Source: Flavobacterium sp. SH_e (GTDB lineage: Bacteria > Bacteroidota > Bacteroidia > Flavobacteriales > Flavobacteriaceae). Taken from it: DNA of 64,000 nucleotides. How positions within the stretch are numbered: the first letter of the stretch is position 1; each line of letters starts with the position of its first letter. This document shows, in pieces, positions 44,368-51,624 of the stretch. The position numbers and the translations under genes were made by a program. The DNA lies in assembly GCF_025717045.1 (NCBI RefSeq), contig NZ_JAOVZN010000003.1:1-64000 (forward strand), written 5' to 3'. The notes below the pieces were generated by a model. The model ran no database searches. It was given only the letters and a program-made list of their open reading frames with translations, and had not been told where the DNA came from.

Positions 44368-44544
44368 ATGAAAGACCTTATAGCAAAAATCACTGCTGAA
44401 ATCGAAACATTCAAAACTGAATCTGACTCATTAGCAGAAAAAGGAGTTAAAGCTGCAGGAGCAAGAGCTCGCAAATCATCGTTAGAAATTGAAAAACTTC
44501 TAAAAGAGTTTAGAAAAGTTTCAATTGAAGAATCTAAAAAATAA
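44368..44544 (+). CDS. Histone H1-like small protein
   Basis: 58 aa, starting MKDLIAKITAEIETFKTESD. The 'EKGVKAAGARARKSSLEIEKLLKEFRKVS' block with the 'RARK' basic patch is the signature of the small histone H1-like proteins of Bacteroidota. It is helical and Lys/Glu-rich and is thought to bind DNA or bridge nucleoid parts. It ends with ESKK. A clear terminator follows at once, so the gene is monocistronic. The opposite-strand frame here is a shadow. Confidence 0.85.
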   Translation: MKDLIAKITAEIETFKTESDSLAEKGVKAAGARARKSSLEIEKLLKEFRKVSIEESKK

Positions 44545-44552
44545 ATTTTAAG

Positions 44553-44585
44553 AAAAAGTCCATCTATCAAGATGGACTTTTTTTT
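44553..44585 (+). terminator. Intrinsic terminator of the histone-like gene
   Basis: A perfect 12-bp stem AAAAAGTCCATC / GATGGACTTTTT with a TATCAA loop and a T-rich tail, 8 bp past the stop. Confidence 0.85.
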
Positions 44586-44704
44586 GAAAATATTGCCTTA
44601 AGGGTTTTAACAAAACCAGATTATTAAATACTTAACTTTAAAAATTCAGAATCAAATTCTATTCTTTAGTGAGGCATTAAAAATAATATTTAAAAATTTT
44701 CAAA

Positions 44705-46399
44705 ATGTATATCAATCATCCTGATCCACAAATCGAGAAAAAAGTTAACTTCTTCTATGATTACTATCTATTCACTGTATCACAAATGGGTAGAAATTCA
44801 GATTTCGAGATAGATAATTTTCAATCTCTTACTGAAAAAATTGTTTATCAGATTGATCATAATTTTGAACTCTGCAACGCATACTTGCTATCCTATTTAA
44901 CACATCCATTGCTTCAAAGTGATAATAAATATTTTAAAGAATTAAATGATCATGAAACAATCTCTGCTTTATTTACTGAGCTTAGAATTAGTTTACGAAA
45001 AAGAGATAACGACGCAAAAAATATTGCAAAGATTGAAGCCAGTAAGAAGTTAAAAAAACATTTAGTAAACTTAAAAAAATATATGTTTAAAAATGCTCTA
45101 TATTCTATCATTAGTTACCTAGCTTGTGAACATGATATTGCTGAGCATAAAGAAGATTTAAAACACTATACAAGAATTATTGCCGTTGAATTATTCTTTC
45201 AAAAAAAAAGTAAAGCAGATATAAGAAATCTATTTGATAAAATATTGTCTCGTGATATAGAAGTCTTCCCTTTTTCAAATCATTTAAAAAAAGATAATCT
45301 CAAAGACAAAGAAGAATTACAAAAATTTATTGAAAATAAATCTTTTAGAGAACAATTCGAGGGTATCTTAAACTATCTAAAGAAACCAGCAAAAAAAAAT
45401 TACTTTATTTTTAGAATAGGAAATATAATATGTGAAGAAGATTTATTATTTAAATTTAATGATTTAGTTTTTTGTACAAAGAATGACTCAAAAATGATGA
45501 GTATAATAAACTCTTACGAGAAGAAAAGAGAAAGTTCAGATATTAACTTCTTTGATAGCGAATTTCACCTCTTTGCAATTGTTTCACAAAATATCAATCA
45601 TGAACGAGAGGATGTAACGATCGCTATTAACAAAGCTTACGATTATTTAAGTCACATTAATAAAACATGCAATACTAGTGGCTTTATCGATAAAAATTCC
45701 TATCTATTTACAGAAGATTTTATAAATGTGGGATATAACATATCTTGGTCTGGTACGGCAAATAGATTAAACAAACAAAGTACCTCTTTTTTAGCACATA
45801 ACAGCCCTTTTGAATTCCTAGCACGCAAAAGAATAAAAAGTAAAAATCATTTTTTAAGTTTTGAAGATATATATATAAAAGCCAAAACCAATAATAATAT
45901 TGATGAATATTGGCGCTATCTTGAAAATTTAATTAAAATACCTTTAAAGGAAAAGTTTGCGAATTTTATTGAAAATGATTTAGTTTTAACCGAGATTGCA
46001 TTAACCGAAAATTATATAGCAAATATATTGAGTTTATGGAACTACAACGAAAAACGAACTAAATTGACATTTGAAGAGCAAAAATCATTAATATTAAAAA
46101 TGCAAAAAGAAAATTTTCAATATGAAGAAATTTTGTCTATTACTGAAAATGAATTCCTGAAAGATCTAATAGAATATAGAGCTAGTCTAAAAGAAAAAAA
46201 AATAAAAGATTACAGCCTCCGTATATTAAATGAGATATATGCTCAACGTAATTTTATACAACATTCAAACAAAATTCATGAAAAAACAAAACTAAAACTT
46301 GAAGCAACTATTCCAATACTTTTATCATGTTTTAGAAGTAAACTATTAACGGTTATGACACTTAATCCTAAACTTGACTTTAAAAATTTATTTGATTAA
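44705..46399 (+). CDS. Large AT-rich hypothetical protein with C-terminal HEPN-like R-x4-H motif
   Basis: 564 aa, no signal or membrane segment. Most of it (1-440) matches no family I know: helical, Lys/Asn/Phe-rich. The last ~120 residues are helical and contain 'AQRNFIQHSN'. R515-x4-H520 fits the catalytic R-x4-6-H of HEPN RNases, followed by a long helix 'KTKLKLEATIPILLSCFRSKLL'. Layout (big N-terminal sensor, C-terminal HEPN) recalls ApeA-type anti-phage proteins, but the N-terminus is not recognisably ApeA. Base composition is strikingly AT-rich against both neighbours, a sign of transfer. A candidate abortive-infection effector; the assignment is inference. Confidence 0.6.
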   Translation: MYINHPDPQIEKKVNFFYDYYLFTVSQMGRNSDFEIDNFQSLTEKIVYQIDHNFELCNAYLLSYLTHPLLQSDNKYFKELNDHETISALFTELRISLRKRDNDAKNIAKIEASKKLKKHLVNLKKYMFKNALYSIISYLACEHDIAEHKEDLKHYTRIIAVELFFQKKSKADIRNLFDKILSRDIEVFPFSNHLKKDNLKDKEELQKFIENKSFREQFEGILNYLKKPAKKNYFIFRIGNIICEEDLLFKFNDLVFCTKNDSKMMSIINSYEKKRESSDINFFDSEFHLFAIVSQNINHEREDVTIAINKAYDYLSHINKTCNTSGFIDKNSYLFTEDFINVGYNISWSGTANRLNKQSTSFLAHNSPFEFLARKRIKSKNHFLSFEDIYIKAKTNNNIDEYWRYLENLIKIPLKEKFANFIENDLVLTEIALTENYIANILSLWNYNEKRTKLTFEEQKSLILKMQKENFQYEEILSITENEFLKDLIEYRASLKEKKIKDYSLRILNEIYAQRNFIQHSNKIHEKTKLKLEATIPILLSCFRSKLLTVMTLNPKLDFKNLFD

Positions 46400-46436
46400 A
46401 ATTTTCAAACAAGTTGAAACTTATTTAGTTAAAAAT

Positions 46437-46685
46437 CTATTTATTTATTAGTAGAAAAAAATCAGAGAGCTTAAGATTTTTAGCTTCGCAAATTTTATTT
46501 AATGTATTTACTGGAATATTATAATTCACACTTTTTTCATTAAGAGCAGTATTTTTTATTTTTCTCACTATTGTTTCTTCAATTCCATGATCAATTGCAA
46601 ACGAACGCTGAGACTTATAAGATTCAATCCAGTTCTTATAAATATAATTGCAAATTGTTTTACTAGTCTCACTCATAACTTTCAC
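46437..46685 (-). CDS. Small HTH protein next to HEPN gene
   Basis: 82 aa (another start at 46676). The fold follows XRE-like HTH: 'IYKNWIESYKSQRSFAIDHGIEETIVRKIKN' then 'NIPVNTLNKICEAKNLKLSDFFLLI'. It is convergent with the HEPN gene, 37 bp apart, and shares its AT-rich base use. An inverted repeat GCGCAC-GAAA-GTGCGC lies 28 bp upstream of its start and may be its operator. It could be the regulator or antitoxin partner of the HEPN protein, although convergent pairs are unusual for toxin-antitoxin modules. Confidence 0.65.
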   Translation of the reverse strand: MKVMSETSKTICNYIYKNWIESYKSQRSFAIDHGIEETIVRKIKNTALNEKSVNYNIPVNTLNKICEAKNLKLSDFFLLINK

Positions 46686-46713
46686 AAAGAAAAGTGAATA
46701 GATAAAAAATAGT

Positions 46714-46729
46714 GCGCACGAAAGTGCGC
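46714..46729. repeat. Inverted repeat before the HTH gene
   Basis: GCGCAC-GAAA-GTGCGC with a GNRA-type GAAA loop, followed by TTTT on the plus strand. It may be an operator of the small HTH gene or a weak terminator of plus-strand reads from the HEPN gene. The word GTGCGC recurs in the nested hairpin downstream. Confidence 0.6.
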
Positions 46730-46740
46730 GTTTTAAATTA

Positions 46741-46774
46741 TTTTGTTATATTTGTAATGAAATACATATTTTTG
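46741..46774 (+). promoter_or_regulatory. Bacteroidota-type promoter before the nested hairpin
   Basis: TTTTG (46741-46745), a 21-bp spacer and TATTTTTG (46767-46774) match the -33 TTG and -7 TAnnTTTG of Bacteroidota. A second -7 box, TATATTTG, lies at 46747. A start near 46780 would put the hairpin inside the transcript. Confidence 0.55.
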
Positions 46775-46828
46775 CGATACTTCATAAAAAATATTTGAAG
46801 CATTCGCTTTGAATCTTGCTTAGAAAAA

Positions 46829-46918
46829 CTGGACACTTTTTTAGCGCGCAAGATGATAAGTGCAAATGCCTACGCTTAAAAGTGCGTGGGCTCACTTATT
46901 TGTGCGCAGGTAGTCCAG
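46829..46918 (+). ncRNA. Nested four-stem hairpin, candidate structured RNA
   Basis: Four successive inverted repeats share one axis: 46829-46834/46913-46918 (CTGGAC/GTCCAG), 46844-46851/46900-46907, 46856-46862/46893-46899 (ATAAGTG/CACTTAT) and 46868-46875/46884-46891. They give about 29 base pairs, two of them G-U, around an 8-nt loop. The second and third stems are contiguous on the 3' side and separated by a GATG bulge on the 5' side, as in folded RNA. No T tail follows, so it is not a simple terminator. It could be a small RNA, a leader element of the SusC operon, or a mobile hairpin element. Confidence 0.5.
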
Positions 46919-47191
46919 ATAAATCCTTCTAAACATTAAGTCGAGTTCCACGTCACTTTATTTAAGTCACAAATTACTCTAATTCTTAGCGACTAATTCC
47001 CAATATTAACTGTAATCGCTTATTAGAAGTTTAACAATTTAATATCTCTCATAATAGAACAACAACAATCCTTATTTATGCTTTTAAGCCGTTTACTTAA
47101 TGCATAAAAATAGCCCTCTACCTCGTCGCCAAACTAGTATAGAGAGCCTGTAGCCAATCAAATATCCATTTAACTAACCAATCCCAATATT

Positions 47192-50100
47192 ATGAATTAT
47201 TTTTCATTTTACAAGGATGGAAAAGCTCTTTATTGCCTAATTTTTACAGGCATGCTGCTTTCTTTTTCATTCCTATCCGCCAAAAATTCCAAACGGAATT
47301 ACCAATCATCTAATCAGCAGTATCAGCTTCAGGGAACCGTCACGGACGGTACTGCGCCTCTGCCCGGCGTAACCGTCGCCATTAAAAGCAGAACAGCAGG
47401 CAATGCGATTACGGACTACAATGGCCATTACCAGCTTTCCGTCTCTGCCAACGACACTCTAGTCGTTTCCTTCATCGGATTCAAAAAAGCCTTTATTCCT
47501 GTCCAGGGGCGAAGCAGAATTGACATCCTTCTGCAATATGACACCACCACTCTGCAGGAAGTGAAAATCAATGCGGGCTATTATAGCGTCAAGGAAAGCG
47601 AGCGTACAGGAAGCATTTCCCGCATCACCTCCAAAGACATTGAAACCCAGCCTGTCACCAATGTGCTCGCTGCCATGCAGGGGCGCATGGCTGGAGTCAG
47701 CATCACCCAGACAACGGGCGTCCCGGGAGGAGGCTTTGATATAAAGATCAGAGGACAGAACAGCCTGCGTTCAGAAGCCAATGCGCCGCTATATATTATT
47801 GACGGCGTTCCCTATGCCTCAGACCCAATCGGTTCGGGCATAACAAACCTGACTTTCCCAACACTCTCTAGCCCCTTAAATAGCATAAATCCAGACTTCA
47901 TTGAAAGCATTGAGGTTCTAAAGGATGCCGATGCCACCTCCATCTACGGATCTAGAGGAGCCAATGGAGTGGTGCTGATCACCACAAAAAAAGGAAAAGC
48001 AGGAAGGACAAAATTTACCGTAACGGCCTCCACAGGAGCAGGAACAGTCACCAGATTCATGAAGCTCATGAACACCGAGCAGTACCTTTCCATGCGCAGG
48101 CAGGCATTTAAAAATGACGGCATTACAGCATACTCTCCTTGGGATTATGATGTCAACGGCACTTGGGATCAGAACCGCTACACCGACTGGCAGAAAGAGC
48201 TTCTTGGGGGCACCGCCCAGATCACCGACCTTCAGGCAACGGCATCAGGAGGATCAGAAAACACCCAGTTTATGCTCAGCGGTTCCTATCACACCGAGTC
48301 TACCGTATTTCCCGGCACTTTCCTATATAAGAAAGGAGGTAGCCAGTTCAGCTTAAGCCATATCTCGGATGACCAGAAATTCCGACTGGCCTTCTCGGCA
48401 GGAGTCACCCTTCAGGATAATGACCAGCCATCATTTGACCTCACCTATGATGCCCGCAGCCTTCCCCCTAATGCGCCAGCCTTATACAATGCTGACGGAA
48501 CATTAAATTGGGAGAACAGCACCTGGACCAATCCACTGGGAAATCTAAATACAAAATTCGAATCCAGAACCAATGATCTCACCGCCAGCGCCGTGCTGTC
48601 CTATGAAATAATTCAGGGGCTTTCCGCCAAAGCTAATCTGGGATACACCAATCTAAGCAATAGCGAAACGCGCATAGTGCCTTCAACCATTTATGATCCT
48701 GCCTACAATGTCAGCAGTGAAAGATCAGCGCTCTTTCTCAACGATGTCAGCAGAAGCTCATGGATAGCAGAGCCGCAGATCAGCTGGAAAAAAGATCTAA
48801 AAACTTCCATAATTGATATCCTTTTAGGAGCCACATTCCAGAGCCAGCAGTCCCTTCGCATCCAGCAGTCGGGAACGGGATTCACGTCAAACAGCCTCAT
48901 ATACAATCTGGCCGCGGCGAAAACTACAAGAGTGCTGCTCAACGATGAAACCCTTTATAAATATCAGGCTTTTTTTGGCAGGGTCAATTACAACTACAAG
49001 CAGCGCTATATCCTGAATCTTACCGCGCGCCGTGACGGCTCAAGCCGTTTTGGTCCGGGCAGACAGTTCGCTGGTTTTGGAGCGGCCGGACTGGCTTGGC
49101 TTTTCTCAAATGAATCCTTTATGCAGGACAACAGCTGGCTGAGCTTCGGAAAAATACGCACAAGCTATGGAACTACAGGAAATGACCAGATTGGAGACTA
49201 TCAGTTTTTAGATACCTATTCCAACACTGGAGTGCTTTATAACGGAACGCCCGGACTTGCTCCGAGCAGACTCTTTAACGCAGACTTCGGATGGGAAACC
49301 AATAGAAAAATTGAAGCGGCATTGGAGCTCGGATTTCTTAAGGATAGGATTTTCACAACTGCCGCATGGTACCAGAACAGATCTTCCAACCAGCTGACAG
49401 GAATTCCCCTTCCCGGCTCCACAGGCTTTACTTCCTATCAGGCAAATCTTGATGCAGTGGTGCAGAACCGCGGACTCGAATTTACGCTCCGCACGGTTAA
49501 CTTTAGCGGCCATGGCTTTAACTGGACCACAAACCTGAATCTGACCTTTGCCAAGAATAAGCTTCTCAAATTTCCGGGTCTGGAAAGTTCTGCCTACAGC
49601 CAGCAGTACCGCATTGGCGAGCCATTGAACATCAGACTGCTGTACAGCTTTAAAGAAGTCGATCCCCAGACAGGCGTATATGCCTTTGAGGATCTCAATA
49701 AGGACGGTGCCATAACTTTTCCTGAAGACCGGCAGAATGCAGTGGATCTGAATCCCCAGTATTACGGCGGACTTCAAAACCAGTTCACCTATAAAGGCGT
49801 GACGCTTGATTTTCTGTTCCAGTTTGTAAAGCAGCAAAACAGGACCTATCCGATGGGAACGGCCGGAATGATGTCTAACCAGCAGGAAAGGATAAGCAAT
49901 AGCTGGAGCGTTCCGGGCGATATCGCTCCCTACCAGATTTATACCACTGGCTACAATTACGCAGCCCTGATGGGCACCTATCTCTATAACGAGAGCACAG
50001 CATCAGTTACGGATGCCTCTTATATACGCCTTAAGAATATTTCCCTTTCCTATGATCTGCCTCTGGGCTTAAAAGAGACGCAGTGCAGAATTATGGTTCA

Positions 50101-50215
50101 GGGGCAGAACCTGCTCACTTTTACAAAGTACTTAGACGGAGATCCCGAATTTACCAGCTATGGCTTCCTGCCGCCGCTCAAAGTAGTAACTATGGGAATA
50201 CAGCTAACCTTTTAA
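47192..50215 (+). CDS. SusC/RagA-family TonB-dependent outer-membrane transporter
   Basis: 1007 aa. A signal region with 'ALYCLIFTGMLLSFSFLSAK' (about 12-31) leads to a CarboxypepD-reg-like domain ('LQGTVTDGTAPLPGVTVAIKSRTAGNAITDYNGHYQLSVSANDTLVVSFIGF', ~45-110). The plug domain follows with 'MQGRMAGVSITQTTGVPGGGFDIKIRGQNSL' and 'PLYIIDGVPY', then the beta-barrel, which ends 'KVVTMGIQLTF'. It imports large substrates bound by the SusD lipoprotein next to it. A peptidase gene rather than glycosidases follows, so the likely cargo is peptide or protein (inference). No ECF-sigma or anti-sigma pair lies next to it. Confidence 0.95.
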   Translation: MNYFSFYKDGKALYCLIFTGMLLSFSFLSAKNSKRNYQSSNQQYQLQGTVTDGTAPLPGVTVAIKSRTAGNAITDYNGHYQLSVSANDTLVVSFIGFKKAFIPVQGRSRIDILLQYDTTTLQEVKINAGYYSVKESERTGSISRITSKDIETQPVTNVLAAMQGRMAGVSITQTTGVPGGGFDIKIRGQNSLRSEANAPLYIIDGVPYASDPIGSGITNLTFPTLSSPLNSINPDFIESIEVLKDADATSIYGSRGANGVVLITTKKGKAGRTKFTVTASTGAGTVTRFMKLMNTEQYLSMRRQAFKNDGITAYSPWDYDVNGTWDQNRYTDWQKELLGGTAQITDLQATASGGSENTQFMLSGSYHTESTVFPGTFLYKKGGSQFSLSHISDDQKFRLAFSAGVTLQDNDQPSFDLTYDARSLPPNAPALYNADGTLNWENSTWTNPLGNLNTKFESRTNDLTASAVLSYEIIQGLSAKANLGYTNLSNSETRIVPSTIYDPAYNVSSERSALFLNDVSRSSWIAEPQISWKKDLKTSIIDILLGATFQSQQSLRIQQSGTGFTSNSLIYNLAAAKTTRVLLNDETLYKYQAFFGRVNYNYKQRYILNLTARRDGSSRFGPGRQFAGFGAAGLAWLFSNESFMQDNSWLSFGKIRTSYGTTGNDQIGDYQFLDTYSNTGVLYNGTPGLAPSRLFNADFGWETNRKIEAALELGFLKDRIFTTAAWYQNRSSNQLTGIPLPGSTGFTSYQANLDAVVQNRGLEFTLRTVNFSGHGFNWTTNLNLTFAKNKLLKFPGLESSAYSQQYRIGEPLNIRLLYSFKEVDPQTGVYAFEDLNKDGAITFPEDRQNAVDLNPQYYGGLQNQFTYKGVTLDFLFQFVKQQNRTYPMGTAGMMSNQQERISNSWSVPGDIAPYQIYTTGYNYAALMGTYLYNESTASVTDASYIRLKNISLSYDLPLGLKETQCRIMVQGQNLLTFTKYLDGDPEFTSYGFLPPLKVVTMGIQLTF

Positions 50216-50225
50216 ACCAATCATT

Positions 50226-51611
50226 ATGAAAACAATTCATCTTATACTGACGCAGTGGATATGGCTTGCCGTCCTGACTGCATGCTCCTCATGCGACTCT
50301 TTTGTTGAAGTGGAGCTTCCTAAAAATCAGCTTACTGCCGTAACGGTCTTTCAGGACTATCATACTGCGGAAGCCGCTATGGCAGACATCTATTCCAATC
50401 TGCGTGACAAGGGCATTCTTGCCGGTGACGGAACCGGAATATCCAATCAGCTCGGCAACTACGCCGACGAAATGGTCAGCAGCGAAAACCCTTCCAATCC
50501 AAGCATTGCTTTTTATGCCAATGCGCTTCTGCCAAGCAATACTTACATCACAGGCTACTGGAACTCGGCCTACTATCAGATTTATGCCGCCAATGCCGTT
50601 ATTGAGGGAGTTACGGAAAGCAAAAATCTGACCGATGCACAGAAAAGACAGCTTCAGGGCGAGGCGCTGTTTGTAAGGGCGCTGGTGCATTTTTATCTCG
50701 TAAATCTTTTTGGGGATGTGCCCTATATAACACAGACCGACTACAGAATAAACAGCACGGTGAAAAGAACCCCTAGCGGGCAGGTCTACGAGCAGATAAT
50801 TGCTGATCTTGAAAATGCTGCTGCGCTGCTTCCAGAAAGCTATCCTGATCCGGCAAGAGTCCGCCCCAATGCCTTTACAGCAAAAGCGCTGCTTGCCAGA
50901 ACCTTTCTGTACACTAATGCCTATCCCGAAGCTTTCAATATGGCATCTGCTGTCTTAAACCAGCAGCAGACCTATAGCCTGGAACAGCCTCAGGAAGTAT
51001 TTTTAAACACTTCCAGAGAAACCATCTGGCAGCTCCAATCTGGCACAGCGGGACAGAATACGGCGGAGGGCTCTTTCTTTATTTTTACTTCGGTGCCTCC
51101 AAGATATGTATCGCTCAGCGAATCGCTGGCTGATTCCTTTTCTCCTGATGATCTTCGCAGATCCACTTGGATTAAAAGCCTTTCAGACGAAACAGCTATC
51201 TGGTATCATCCCTACAAATACAAAGAAAACATTCCGACGGCCGTATCCAAGGAATATTCGATCGTATTCAGGCTTGCTGAACAGTACCTCATCAGAGCAG
51301 AAGCCAGAGCATGGCAGGGCGATCTGATCGGAGCCAAAGAGGATCTGAACAGAATAAGAAGCCGTGCCGGACTTTCCGATACGCAGGCCGAAACGCAGAA
51401 TGAAATTCTCGATGCAGTGCTGCTGGAAAGAAAACTGGAGCTATTCACGGAAACTGGACACCGATTCTTTGACCTTAAGCGCACTGGAAGGCTTGATGCA
51501 GAACTGGCGCACATCAAACAGGGATGGAATTCGACCGACAGCCTATTCCCAATTCCGCAGAGCGAACTGAGTGCCAACCCCAATCTGAGACCGCAGAATC
51601 CCGGATACTAA
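50226..51611 (+). CDS. SusD/RagB-family outer-membrane lipoprotein
   Basis: 461 aa. Signal and lipobox 'AVLTAC' (lipid Cys20). SusD_RagB features: N-terminal 'FVEVELPKNQLTAVTVFQDYHTAEAAMADIYSNLR', TPR-like 'GEALFVRALVHFYLVNLFGDVPYI' and C-terminal 'EYSIVFRLAEQYLIRAEARA', 'LLERKLELFTETGHRFFDLKRTG' and 'LFPIPQSELSANPNLRPQNPGY'. It lies 10 bp after the SusC gene and works as the lid and substrate binder on that barrel. Confidence 0.95.
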   Translation: MKTIHLILTQWIWLAVLTACSSCDSFVEVELPKNQLTAVTVFQDYHTAEAAMADIYSNLRDKGILAGDGTGISNQLGNYADEMVSSENPSNPSIAFYANALLPSNTYITGYWNSAYYQIYAANAVIEGVTESKNLTDAQKRQLQGEALFVRALVHFYLVNLFGDVPYITQTDYRINSTVKRTPSGQVYEQIIADLENAAALLPESYPDPARVRPNAFTAKALLARTFLYTNAYPEAFNMASAVLNQQQTYSLEQPQEVFLNTSRETIWQLQSGTAGQNTAEGSFFIFTSVPPRYVSLSESLADSFSPDDLRRSTWIKSLSDETAIWYHPYKYKENIPTAVSKEYSIVFRLAEQYLIRAEARAWQGDLIGAKEDLNRIRSRAGLSDTQAETQNEILDAVLLERKLELFTETGHRFFDLKRTGRLDAELAHIKQGWNSTDSLFPIPQSELSANPNLRPQNPGY

Positions 51612-51624
51612 ACAATACACTATT

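Larger units (their letters stand above)
46686..47191. other. 506-bp leader region of the SusC operon with RNA-like structures
   Basis: No protein gene. It holds the GCGCAC repeat, two -7 boxes and the nested hairpin listed separately. After 46930 it is plain AT-rich leader up to the SusC start. Confidence 0.55.

Noticed and set aside
46829..46918. Nested hairpin as an integron attC site
   Set aside because: It lacks the GTTRRRY/RYYYAAC core sites and no integron integrase is present.
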